Shown here in pieces: positions 35,545 to 43,788 of a stretch of DNA of 56,254 nt (positions are counted from its first letter, which is position 1; each line of letters begins with the position of its first letter). The notes under the pieces are model-generated. The model saw only the letters and a program-made list of their open reading frames with translations. It ran no database searches and had not been told where the DNA came from. The stretch covers positions 1 to 56,254 of the forward strand of contig CAIQQO010000002.1 in NCBI GenBank assembly GCA_903873965.1, read 5' to 3'. The position numbers were made by a program, and so were the translations under genes. The stretch is from an uncultured bacterium. GTDB taxonomy: Bacteria > Chloroflexota > Anaerolineae > J036 > Brachytrichaceae.

Positions 35545-37047
35545 TCACCCTCGCGAGTGTCGCCGAAACAAGCGAGCTTTCGGCACAAACTCGACATTGG
35601 GATCTAGTGGGAAAATCGGCCGCGAACAGTGTGTATGTCCCAAGCTGTTCAAGTTGGCAGACGATGATCCAGGTGCATCCACATTAATGTATTGGGCTGC
35701 CCATTCACGGTACATGTGCGGTTGACAATGCGGAGACTTTACAACGACAACACCGAACCGTGCAAGATCCTGTCCATGCGCATAAAATAGTGACCTGTCA
35801 TATAAACTCACGGCTCGACTGGTGATTATCAGCGTTATCAAGCCGAATTGAAGTACGGCTGTCCTACCCGCGTTCCATTGTTCTCCATAAGATTCCGAGG
35901 TGATCGCGCCATCCGATAACATGCGAACCCGCGCTTGAATCTCTGTAGGTTTATACCTTCCGATATCAACCGCTCCACCTACGCGAGTGGTAATCACGGC
36001 GCCTACCCCCGCCTCAAAAGCACTATGAACGGCTGGCGGATCAACAATGGGAATCAGTGCAGATCCGGTGTACTTCTGAGCAATCAGTTCGTTTAAAATG
36101 GCATTGCTATCGCCAGATGCGCCGCTGCTGGTTGCGTCTGCTGCATCTACCAGAATCGTGGTGCCTGCAGACTCCCTGGCACGACCAACAGCATCGGTCA
36201 AGCTCGTTAAAGGTACGCGCATCTTAGCATGATGCTGCCAGAATAAATCAGCAATATGCAGGGCATGCTTCGATGCCAACGCCTCATCGCCATTCGTCGA
36301 CACCATCGCATTAGTGCCGAGAGCACTTACATCTGTGAATGGGTTTCCCCAAAATATCCCTGCTGATAATCCCTCACGCGACTGTTCGACATCACGAGCT
36401 GCATGCACTGCGTGCCCGATTAATCCTGTCGCAGTTATTAACTCATCACCACGCACGAGCGCAGGAATAAACACTTTGGCTGTTACAGGACGCGCTTCTC
36501 CATCAAGTATTCTCAGCAGCAGTCGCGCTGACCGCTCGCCAGTCTCGAAGAAATCAACGTGGGGATAAGTTTGATATACAACGCTGGCATCCGCATGCTG
36601 CAGCATGCGATCAGTCAAAATTCCATGCAGGTCATACGACACGACAATCGGGATGTCCTCGCCAACTACACGGCGTGTTTCTGCAAGCAAAAATCCCTCT
36701 GGATCATCTTCATCGGTCGATGCCATGGCGCCATGCAGCGAGAAGTAGGCTGCATCAACGTGGCCTACTTCTGCCAAACATGTCACCCACTCACTCGCAA
36801 TGCGGCGGAAGTCAGCTCCATCCAGCGTTCCGCCTGACGTGATAGCACGTGCTGAATACACCGGCACAATGAGCACATCCTGACGTTGGTCAAAGATGCT
36901 TAAGGCGCCTCCGATTTCGTTGCGTACGTTACGGTGATACTGAACGATATCATCACCATGAAGCACATCGAAATCCTCGTAATGAGTTAAGGCAGGATTA
37001 AAGGTCGAAACCTCTTGTTTGCACTCAGCTATTGCTATCCGTGGCAA
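35545..37047 (-). CDS. M81-family metallopeptidase (MlrC/microcystinase C-like)
   Basis: A 500-residue protein with the M81 entry motif AECKQEVSTFNP (7-18), then SGGTLDG, FSLHGAM, SYDLHG and YPHVDFFETG, which carry the expected metal-site residues, and the C-terminal MlrC half with TILVDAADATSSGASGDS. The founding member degrades linearised microcystin; most bacterial homologues have unknown roles in peptide or amide catabolism. Start is TTG with AGGAGG six bases upstream. No peptide ABC transporter is adjacent. Confidence 0.92.
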   Translation of the reverse strand: MPRIAIAECKQEVSTFNPALTHYEDFDVLHGDDIVQYHRNVRNEIGGALSIFDQRQDVLIVPVYSARAITSGGTLDGADFRRIASEWVTCLAEVGHVDAAYFSLHGAMASTDEDDPEGFLLAETRRVVGEDIPIVVSYDLHGILTDRMLQHADASVVYQTYPHVDFFETGERSARLLLRILDGEARPVTAKVFIPALVRGDELITATGLIGHAVHAARDVEQSREGLSAGIFWGNPFTDVSALGTNAMVSTNGDEALASKHALHIADLFWQHHAKMRVPLTSLTDAVGRARESAGTTILVDAADATSSGASGDSNAILNELIAQKYTGSALIPIVDPPAVHSAFEAGVGAVITTRVGGAVDIGRYKPTEIQARVRMLSDGAITSESYGEQWNAGRTAVLQFGLITLIITSRAVSLYDRSLFYAHGQDLARFGVVVVKSPHCQPHMYREWAAQYINVDAPGSSSANLNSLGHTHCSRPIFPLDPNVEFVPKARLFRRHSRG

Positions 37048-37095
37048 AGTATTCCTCCTGTTACCTACAAAAGTGGTTTCATCAAAAACCGTCGA

Positions 37096-37536
37096 CTAGG
37101 CCTGCCGCAACGCCCGTTCGATTTCATCCAGATGTGCATTGCGGTGTACCGATCGCCGTAATACGGTCAGTTGATCTGCAGCAGCAATTGCATCGGCCAG
37201 CTCTGGCGATATCCTGTTGATTTCGGTATCATGCGCCTGAGCAGCACGAACAGCCATCGTTCCCGCAGCAGGACCAGTAATCGCACCCGCCAATGCTTCT
37301 ACACCCTGGTTAATGACCTCTGAATCCGAGGTTGTTACACTAACTCCATCCATGATCCAGCGGCGCAACAATGCAAGCCGACAGGAATCCCAGAATGCCA
37401 GATGCACCAGTGCGGTTGATACTGTCCACCCTCCACCCATATCGGTGCCATAATCTGCAGAACTAAGCTGACTCACCTGCGCAATTAACCGTTGTACAGA
37501 GACATTATTCTCTCTTATGTAATCCGATAAATCCAT
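37096..37536 (-). CDS. DinB-like / maleylpyruvate isomerase N-domain protein
   Basis: A 146-residue four-helix-bundle protein. The metal-site-like histidines occur in WTVSTALVHLAFWD and in HRNAHLDEIERAL near the C-terminus, the usual DinB/MDMPI pattern; this superfamily includes thiol-dependent transferases and uncharacterised stress proteins. The ATG at 37536 follows AGGAG by seven bases and is preferred over a start nine codons earlier. It sits 35 bp downstream of the SET-domain gene. The thiol cofactor and substrate are unknown. Confidence 0.8.
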   Translation of the reverse strand: MDLSDYIRENNVSVQRLIAQVSQLSSADYGTDMGGGWTVSTALVHLAFWDSCRLALLRRWIMDGVSVTTSDSEVINQGVEALAGAITGPAAGTMAVRAAQAHDTEINRISPELADAIAAADQLTVLRRSVHRNAHLDEIERALRQA

Positions 37537-37571
37537 TTCAATACTCCTATATCTTAAAAACAACTTTCATC

Positions 37572-38078
37572 TCACACTTCGGAAAGAGCCAACATAGTAC
37601 CGCGACAAATCGGTGATCCACATCGACACATGTAACGTTCTTTCCATTCCAGCAGGAAATCACCCGGGCGTTCCAATGCATAGTCAAACGCCAGTTCCTC
37701 ACCCACTTGTATCACGTGCAAGGCTCTGATAAATATCCGGCCACCAGTGCTCACGGCTTCGCAGTTCGGATCACATGAATGGTTGATGTAGATGGCTTCG
37801 TTGCCATTGACACCGCCATCGATCACTGTAGTGTCATCCACTGTAAACAACAGCACGTGCGGATGCTCTGCCGCATCATCATCATAACGCTGTTCGCCTT
37901 CTTCGGGTGTAATGCGCTCACCTAGATATTCAACAATGCGCTGCCCTTTTCTGATGCGTTCTATTGCAAACACACCGCGCCCGTGAATAGGCGATTGCCT
38001 GACTTCAAAGCAGGTCGGTTTCGGGTAAGCGCGTGGTGGCTTAGCAGCCGCATTTGAGGATTGGAGTGATTTACTCAT
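37572..38078 (-). CDS. SET-domain protein lysine methyltransferase
   Basis: A 168-residue SET protein from the ATG at 38078. It carries GRGVFAIERI (34-43), YLGERI (51-56), the SAM/knot motif Y97-INHSCDPNCEA, GEELAFDY (126-133) with catalytic Y133, and a post-SET zinc cluster C151-R-C153-x4-C158. The complete SET plus post-SET makes it likely to be active; bacterial targets are mostly unknown, with ribosomal or DNA-binding proteins as candidates. An earlier in-frame start would extend the N-terminus by 24 residues. The start overlaps a small upstream reading frame by 8 bases. Confidence 0.9.
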   Translation of the reverse strand: MSKSLQSSNAAAKPPRAYPKPTCFEVRQSPIHGRGVFAIERIRKGQRIVEYLGERITPEEGEQRYDDDAAEHPHVLLFTVDDTTVIDGGVNGNEAIYINHSCDPNCEAVSTGGRIFIRALHVIQVGEELAFDYALERPGDFLLEWKERYMCRCGSPICRGTMLALSEV

Positions 38079-38265
38079 AGTGATGGCATCCTTGACTACT
38101 GCCATCATAGTTCGTATCCATTTGCGACGTCCACGCCGTGTGCCTATCAAACCTTATGGCTTCCACCCTTACAATGTCATAATCTGCTGGATTAATGGTA
38201 CTGAAAGGCTTAATCATCAGACTGCGTTCCAGTATTAAATGCACAAATAACTCACCATTTTTCAT
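38071..38265 (-). CDS. Possible small protein coupled to the SET-domain gene
   Basis: A 64-codon frame, MKNGELFVHL to HHYE, whose stop lies 8 bases inside the SET-domain gene start. No family is recognised and the ribosome site is poor. The overlap suggests translational coupling and the composition (alternating hydrophobic and charged residues) is protein-like, but it could be a 5' leader peptide or chance. Confidence 0.35.
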   Translation of the reverse strand: MKNGELFVHLILERSLMIKPFSTINPADYDIVRVEAIRFDRHTAWTSQMDTNYDGSSQGCHHYE

Positions 38266-38385
38266 GACTGTATCTCTAAACACCTGATTTCAATCCAATG
38301 ATATCAGTTCTCCACCAAATGAAAACGGATATCGAAACCGGATAATTTCCAGACAGTTGGACCCAGAGTAGTCAAGGGAGAACTC

Positions 38386-38520
38386 ATGGATACACAAGTC
38401 GAACGTATAGACGACGGAATTATGTCGCGGCGGGGAATAAAGGGATTAATCAGAAGTCAGAGGACAAAATCTTATTTGAGATTGAGATTCAAGTACGTGA
38501 ATCAGAAGACACATTTCTGA
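38386..38520 (+). CDS. Candidate 44-residue basic small protein
   Basis: In the 247-bp gap between the SET-linked small frame and the MFS gene, an ATG with a strong AAGGGAG site five bases upstream opens a 44-codon frame. The acidic first third (MDTQVERIDDG) is followed by a very basic end rich in Arg and Lys. No homology recognised; the good ribosome site is the main support. Its stop lies 10 bases before the end of the convergent MFS gene. Confidence 0.35.
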   Translation: MDTQVERIDDGIMSRRGIKGLIRSQRTKSYLRLRFKYVNQKTHF

Positions 38521-38530
38521 ACTCACGGAC

Positions 38531-39736
38531 CTAACCTCCAGCCACAGTAAGACGTCGATCGAGAATCGCCATGAGAGCCAAAGCTAAGAGCATGAAGATC
38601 ATGAAGCTGCCGTAGCCAGCAGCAACGCCGAGTATGTCACTCGTCTGACCTACCAGCACATTGATCACCATATTAGCGGCCGCGACGCCCGTGATTACAA
38701 AACCCATTACTGAGCCAGTACCAGTGCGAAACTCCTTCATGATGAGCGCCATGTAGGTCGGGTACATGATGGAGATAAAGAAACCTGTCAATGAAAATAG
38801 AATCACGCCATTTACACCGATAGCAAACCCGCCAACATCAAGAACAAGAATAGCAACACCAAATGCCATCAGTGTGCGTAAATAACCAACCCGTTCGACG
38901 ATGTAACCCCCAAACAAGCGACCTAAAGTAAAGAACAAAAAGAAAAGCGAAAGGGCTCGCGCCGCCTGTTCAGGATCCATGTTGTAGGTTCCCCTGAGGT
39001 AGCTGATCAACCAATTGCCAGTACCGATCTCCACAGCTACAAGCAAACTTAATGAACCGACGATCAACCATACGTTGGTGTCACGTACGATGTCACTTAA
39101 CGCCCGTCTTGAATCTGCATGGCGCTCGGCTGATGTTGGGAACTTCGCCACCAGAAGCAGTGTAAACACGATGAGAACAGCTATACCCGCATAGGCATAA
39201 ATTTGTCCAAAAGGTAATCCACCAAGGAGCATCCGCGCAGTATACTCAGGACCAACCATTGAGCCAGCACCATAGAAAAAGTGCGTCAGGTTCATCATCA
39301 ACGCACTGTTACGCACAAAGATTCTGGCGCCAAGTGAGTTCACACCTACCTCAAGGCATCCAAAGCCGAGTCCAATAAAAAACATCATAACGACAACGAT
39401 CAGGAACGTAGACGCAACCAGCATTCCGGCAGCTGCCATGAGGATAAAGGAATATCCCGCCGCTATCACCCATTTCTGCCCATACCGATCGCCCAGGACG
39501 CCGCCTAGAAAGGTGGCTACAAGGTAGCCTGACGAACTCAGAAATAGCATGATCCCGATTGAGGCATAACTGACCTGAAACGTTTGCTGAATCGATGGGA
39601 TGATCGCGCCCTTGATGTTTTCGATGAAACCAAATATGACCATCGATCCAAAGGCCACCGAGATGAGCAACCACGGCAAACGTGGCTGCTCTGGTTTCTG
39701 ATTAGTCGTTTCAGGCGCCTTGTGCGTGTCGTCCAT
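38531..39736 (-). CDS. MFS transporter
   Basis: A 401-residue protein with about 12 hydrophobic helices. The cytoplasmic loop motif GGVLGDRYGQKWV follows helix 2, the standard MFS A-motif. A short polar N-terminus (about 22 residues) precedes helix 1. Helix 1 (GFIENIKGAIIPSIQQ) resembles that of FucP/sugar-type and YbjJ-like members, so a sugar substrate is possible given the neighbourhood. An AGAGG site lies five bases before the ATG. Probably monocistronic. Confidence 0.88.
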   Translation of the reverse strand: MDDTHKAPETTNQKPEQPRLPWLLISVAFGSMVIFGFIENIKGAIIPSIQQTFQVSYASIGIMLFLSSSGYLVATFLGGVLGDRYGQKWVIAAGYSFILMAAAGMLVASTFLIVVVMMFFIGLGFGCLEVGVNSLGARIFVRNSALMMNLTHFFYGAGSMVGPEYTARMLLGGLPFGQIYAYAGIAVLIVFTLLLVAKFPTSAERHADSRRALSDIVRDTNVWLIVGSLSLLVAVEIGTGNWLISYLRGTYNMDPEQAARALSLFFLFFTLGRLFGGYIVERVGYLRTLMAFGVAILVLDVGGFAIGVNGVILFSLTGFFISIMYPTYMALIMKEFRTGTGSVMGFVITGVAAANMVINVLVGQTSDILGVAAGYGSFMIFMLLALALMAILDRRLTVAGG

Positions 39737-39823
39737 TCATTCCTCTTGTACCAATATGTGACTTGATGTTGTACATAAACTGCGGAGCCTATTCTATGAA
39801 TTAAGGTCGATTCACGAGACAGG

Positions 39824-40402
39824 CTAAACGCACTTCGTCAAACTAATTCGGACTATGTCATCCCACAATTTACCTGTCCGAACAATCCTATAACCAAGTT
39901 TGACGTTAAGAGCAACAACATGTGAATTGCTCGCGCGCGTATGGGTATAGATGAAGAGGCAATGGTTGGCGCGTGCATCTTCTTCAATAGCGCATTTCAA
40001 TGCAGTCGCTATGCCACGCCTGCGATGAGCAAGATCAACCCAGAGTTGAAAAACCTCACAGAACGCCTGATTCTCTGGTAGAACTCCTTCTGCAACGAGA
40101 CGGCTGAGGTAATAGTTCGCATGTGGCGCCTGCAGGACGCTGCGATGACATTGCGCCAAGATCATGCCAACCACAGCACCTGCGCCCACGTCAACGCAGA
40201 CCCACGCGCTTTTAGTTACCCCTGTAACAAATTCTGCTATTTTCGCGCGATGTTCTACGAACTCTTTCTCGCCCCATCCCGCGTAATACATTACCTCGTT
40301 CGGATCATCGGTATCCTCATCGTCCACCTTCAGATCGATTTGAGACAGGAATGGTACTTCGTTAAGATGGGCACGTCTTAATGCCAGTGTCGGGTCAAGC
40401 AT
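39824..40402 (-). CDS. GNAT-family N-acetyltransferase
   Basis: A 192-residue GNAT protein. The acetyl-CoA-binding loop is HRRRGIATAL, preceded by the VFQLWVDLA strand and followed by NSHVVALNVKLGYRIVRTG. The ATG at 40402 sits in the last codons of cysS (8-base overlap, ATGCTTGA), so the genes are translationally coupled; a start 16 codons upstream is less likely. The acceptor is unknown. Coupling to cysS is probably incidental. Confidence 0.85.
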   Translation of the reverse strand: MLDPTLALRRAHLNEVPFLSQIDLKVDDEDTDDPNEVMYYAGWGEKEFVEHRAKIAEFVTGVTKSAWVCVDVGAGAVVGMILAQCHRSVLQAPHANYYLSRLVAEGVLPENQAFCEVFQLWVDLAHRRRGIATALKCAIEEDARANHCLFIYTHTRASNSHVVALNVKLGYRIVRTGKLWDDIVRISLTKCV

Positions 40403-41795
40403 TATTGCGTCGGCGAACTCGCACACCGTCGGCTTTGTCCTCAATCTCATATCCCGCAGCAGTCACCTGGATTCGCAGTGCATCCGCATCTTTCCACCGT
40501 TTTTCTTTGCGAGCGAGAGTGCGCTGCTGAACCAGGTTCATCACCGCATCAGGCACCTCCTCTTCTGCAGGTCGCCATTCGGCTAACCGTAATCCCAACA
40601 CACGATCGAAGGCAAGAATCGTTGCCTTGCGAACGGCGGCTGGGAGATCACAGCGCACTAATTCCCATACCACGGCCATAGCACGGGGCATATTCAGGTC
40701 ATCATTGACTTGCGCCGTAAAATGCTCGATAAAACTCGGGTCCGGCACGCCGCCAGAAGCCCCCCACTCATATACAGCGGCGCGCAGCCGGTTGAGCGCG
40801 GTTGCTGCGCCATCAAGCCCGTCCCAGGTAAAATTCAGTTTGGATCGATAGTGCGAACTCAGACAGAACATGCGGTACGCCAATGGGTCAGTGCCGCGAT
40901 CGATCAAGGTCTGTACTCGCAAGAAGTCGCCACTGGACTTGGCCATTTTCGCATCGTCTAGTTGCAGGAAGTAGCCGTGCATCCAGAAATTGGCAAGATG
41001 CGTTCCATAACATGCCTCGGTCTGCGCGATCTCATTTGAGTGGTGCACAGAGATATGATCTTCACCGCCACAGTGAATATCAAAGAATGAGCCGAGGTAC
41101 TTGGCAGACATGGCTGAACACTCGATGTGCCAACCGGGAAATCCCACACCCCACGGGCTGTCCCACTCCATTTGCCTTTGCTTTTCTTTTGGACTGAATT
41201 TCCATAGGGCAAAATCAGTCGAATTGCGCTTGTCACCCATCTCGATACGTGCGCCAGCTTGTAGACCTTCAAGATTCAGCCGCGCCATGTAACCGTAACT
41301 AGGTTGTTTTGATGTGTCAAAGTACAGCCCGTCATCAGTGCGATAGGTATAGCCATTGTCTTCAATGCAACGAATGAGCGCAATCTGCTCAGCGATATGA
41401 TCTGTCGCTTTGCACCAGATGGATGGTTCGAGAATATTCAGGCGCTGCATATCTTCTTTGAAAGCCTGCGTGTAGATTTCCGCAATTTCCCACGCAGTCT
41501 TACCGGTCCGCGCCGAACCTTTTTCCATCTTGTCTTCACCACTGTCAGCATCAGAGGTAAGGTGACCTACATCAGTGATATTCATGACATGGTTCACGGC
41601 GTAACCATTGAATTCCAATGTGCGCCGCAGAATATCTTCAAAGATATAGGTGCGCAGGTTGCCAATGTGTGCGTAGTTATAGACTGTCGGGCCACATGTG
41701 TACATGCGCACTGCAACTGGATCCATTGGTTCAAAATCGCGCATTGTACGCGTATAGGTATCGTAAAGTTTGAGCTCCATGGCTTTAATTGTCAT
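40395..41795 (-). CDS. cysS: Cysteinyl-tRNA synthetase
   Basis: Charges tRNA-Cys in the cytoplasm. The zinc ligand C34 lies in TCGPTVYN, the HIGH motif reads H43-I-G-N, and the KMSKS loop reads K283-MAKS, an accepted variant. WHIECSAM with C226 and the HCGGEDHISVHHSNE segment complete the zinc and active site. 466 residues is the standard length. Two Met codons are possible (41795 and five codons in); AAGGA abuts the first. Essential housekeeping gene. Confidence 0.97.
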   Translation of the reverse strand: MTIKAMELKLYDTYTRTMRDFEPMDPVAVRMYTCGPTVYNYAHIGNLRTYIFEDILRRTLEFNGYAVNHVMNITDVGHLTSDADSGEDKMEKGSARTGKTAWEIAEIYTQAFKEDMQRLNILEPSIWCKATDHIAEQIALIRCIEDNGYTYRTDDGLYFDTSKQPSYGYMARLNLEGLQAGARIEMGDKRNSTDFALWKFSPKEKQRQMEWDSPWGVGFPGWHIECSAMSAKYLGSFFDIHCGGEDHISVHHSNEIAQTEACYGTHLANFWMHGYFLQLDDAKMAKSSGDFLRVQTLIDRGTDPLAYRMFCLSSHYRSKLNFTWDGLDGAATALNRLRAAVYEWGASGGVPDPSFIEHFTAQVNDDLNMPRAMAVVWELVRCDLPAAVRKATILAFDRVLGLRLAEWRPAEEEVPDAVMNLVQQRTLARKEKRWKDADALRIQVTAAGYEIEDKADGVRVRRRNNA

Positions 41796-41886
41796 TCCTT
41801 CTTATACTTTCAGTTTGTAACCACTCAGTACTGTCGTGCCAAGCCACGCAGCCGGCGCTCCACCTTGCATCAGTCTCAGCTAGTGT

Positions 41887-43788
41887 CTACACACGTACGG
41901 TTCTTTCTTCTTTTTCTTCTGAAGTCTCCCCATGATACAAGCGTTGCATTTCCTCGCACGTGGCCAAAAGCTCAGGTAATTTTCCTTCCGCCACAACCAT
42001 GCCATCTTTCAAAACGATAATGTGATCAGCACGGTGAAGGGCAGCCTTCCGATGTGAAACCACCAGGCAGGTAAACTTTCGCGGGGATGACAATCCCTCG
42101 CTCGATTCGGTTCCATTGCTTGCGCCATCAAGAACACGTTCCCACAAGGCGCGTTCAGTCTCTACATCAAGTGCACTTGAAAGATCATCAAATACCAGGA
42201 GTTCTGGTTCTCGCACAAACATGCGCGCTGCCGCTGTACGCTGAATCTGACCGCCTGAAAGCTTGACACCTTTGGGCCCGACCATGGTGTCAAGCCCTTT
42301 TTCCAGGTCGGCCATGTCCTTATCCATCACTGCAAGCATGATGGCATTCTGTATCATGCTGTCGGTTTTATCCATGCCCATGAGCAGGTTGTCACGTAGA
42401 GAATTACTAAACAAACGAGGTACTTGGGCAGTATATGCGCAACGTGGCGGAGTGAAGAAATCGGCAGGATTATCAACACGGGCACCATTCCAGACAATGT
42501 CACCACGATCCCGCGGGAGAAGACCGATTAAAGTTCGTAGTAGTGTTGTCTTGCCAGAACCTACGCGTCCCGTGACAACGGTCAATGTGCCTCGCTTGAG
42601 GTGCAAACTCACATCTTCAATGCCGTGAAAACCACCTTGCTGGTCAGTTCCGGGATAGTGGTAACTCAGATGCTCAACGTGGAGAGAATTCAATTCATCC
42701 TCAGGAGTTTTCGCGGGATAAACCACCTGTGGGAAATGACCATCCATATAAACCGGGCTAAACTCTACCAATGCCTTATCAGGTGCACCTTCCATCAAGC
42801 GCGTCATACGCTCTACCGAGACGCCAATCTGCTTATAACGTGCCACCAACAAACCAGTGAAAGTAGCCAACTCACTGATACCGTCCAGAAAGAATACGAA
42901 CAACCAGAAATCGCCGACAGTAAACGTCCTTGCCTGCATCGCCTGTCCCGCGAGAATCAGAATGATCCCTGTACCCAGATTGACGCCATTCCGAAAGATA
43001 GAATTCAGTACTTCATTAAACAGGCGGTCGCGTAATGCCACTTTGCGTCGATCATCATTTAAGTTCCGAAAGTGTGCAATCACGCCCTCTTCCGCTGTCG
43101 CCACCTTTACGGCCTGAGCCGCGCCAAAGAACTCGCCGATAAAACCAACCACAATACCTGCAGCTCGGCGGCTGGCACGACGGTACTGTTCAATTTTGCT
43201 GGTTGCTGCTGCAGCAATGAATCCGACAAAGATGAACGGAATGATTGCAACAATCGTGATCGTCACGTTAATACTCAACATGATCGCAACCGCGACAATG
43301 CCAAAAAAGACAATCCCTTGAATGTCATTCAACCACAAGGCAAACAAAGGGATTTCGAAAACATCATTGCCAAAACGGCTCGTGGCTTCCCCCGGAGAAT
43401 CCGGTAATGCTTTAGCGCCTGGTCGTTTCAAAATGTACTTCAATAGATTCTTGCGCAATAATGTCATCGTATGCACAAAAAAGGGCACATTGGATCGAAT
43501 CAGTCCATAAAGACTGGCATCCCGGCCTAGTTCGAACGCAAGGAGCAAAGCCGCAATCGACCAGATAGTGAATCCGGCCTGCTCATTGCCGGTAATGATG
43601 TTAAAAAACTCACGCATGACGATGCCAGGCAACTGCCAGAAGATCGTCAGAAGCACCATTGCACCTAGATTGATCAACCACAGCCTGGGCCGAAACTGTA
43701 CCATTTTGAGGATGACTTTCCAGGCTGGCAAGTGCCTGGTTTTCCCCTGTTGTGCCGCCTTGTCCTGGTCCGCCAAAGACATACTCAC
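41887..43788 (-). CDS. ABC exporter subunit with degenerate ATPase site
   Basis: A 633-residue half-transporter: six-helix membrane domain (~35-325) plus ATPase. Walker A is GRVGSGKT (407-414), the signature LSGGQ is at 510-514, and Walker B is LLVFDD with Asp (D535) instead of the catalytic Glu. The switch His lies in VVSHRKAAL. This is the usual non-catalytic partner of a heterodimeric type IV exporter. The gene starts with GTG, overlapping the stop of its partner (GTGA) with AGGAG seven bases upstream. The substrate is unknown. Confidence 0.92.
   Translation of the reverse strand: MSMSLADQDKAAQQGKTRHLPAWKVILKMVQFRPRLWLINLGAMVLLTIFWQLPGIVMREFFNIITGNEQAGFTIWSIAALLLAFELGRDASLYGLIRSNVPFFVHTMTLLRKNLLKYILKRPGAKALPDSPGEATSRFGNDVFEIPLFALWLNDIQGIVFFGIVAVAIMLSINVTITIVAIIPFIFVGFIAAAATSKIEQYRRASRRAAGIVVGFIGEFFGAAQAVKVATAEEGVIAHFRNLNDDRRKVALRDRLFNEVLNSIFRNGVNLGTGIILILAGQAMQARTFTVGDFWLFVFFLDGISELATFTGLLVARYKQIGVSVERMTRLMEGAPDKALVEFSPVYMDGHFPQVVYPAKTPEDELNSLHVEHLSYHYPGTDQQGGFHGIEDVSLHLKRGTLTVVTGRVGSGKTTLLRTLIGLLPRDRGDIVWNGARVDNPADFFTPPRCAYTAQVPRLFSNSLRDNLLMGMDKTDSMIQNAIMLAVMDKDMADLEKGLDTMVGPKGVKLSGGQIQRTAAARMFVREPELLVFDDLSSALDVETERALWERVLDGASNGTESSEGLSSPRKFTCLVVSHRKAALHRADHIIVLKDGMVVAEGKLPELLATCEEMQRLYHGETSEEKEERTVRV

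Noticed and set aside
41796-41886. T-box leader for cysS
   Set aside because: cysS is transcribed leftwards from 41795, and its short 91-base upstream region has no T-box sequence or terminator.
41397-42020. A 207-codon frame antisense to cysS
   Set aside because: It lies opposite strongly conserved cysS motifs and has no recognisable protein pattern or ribosome site.
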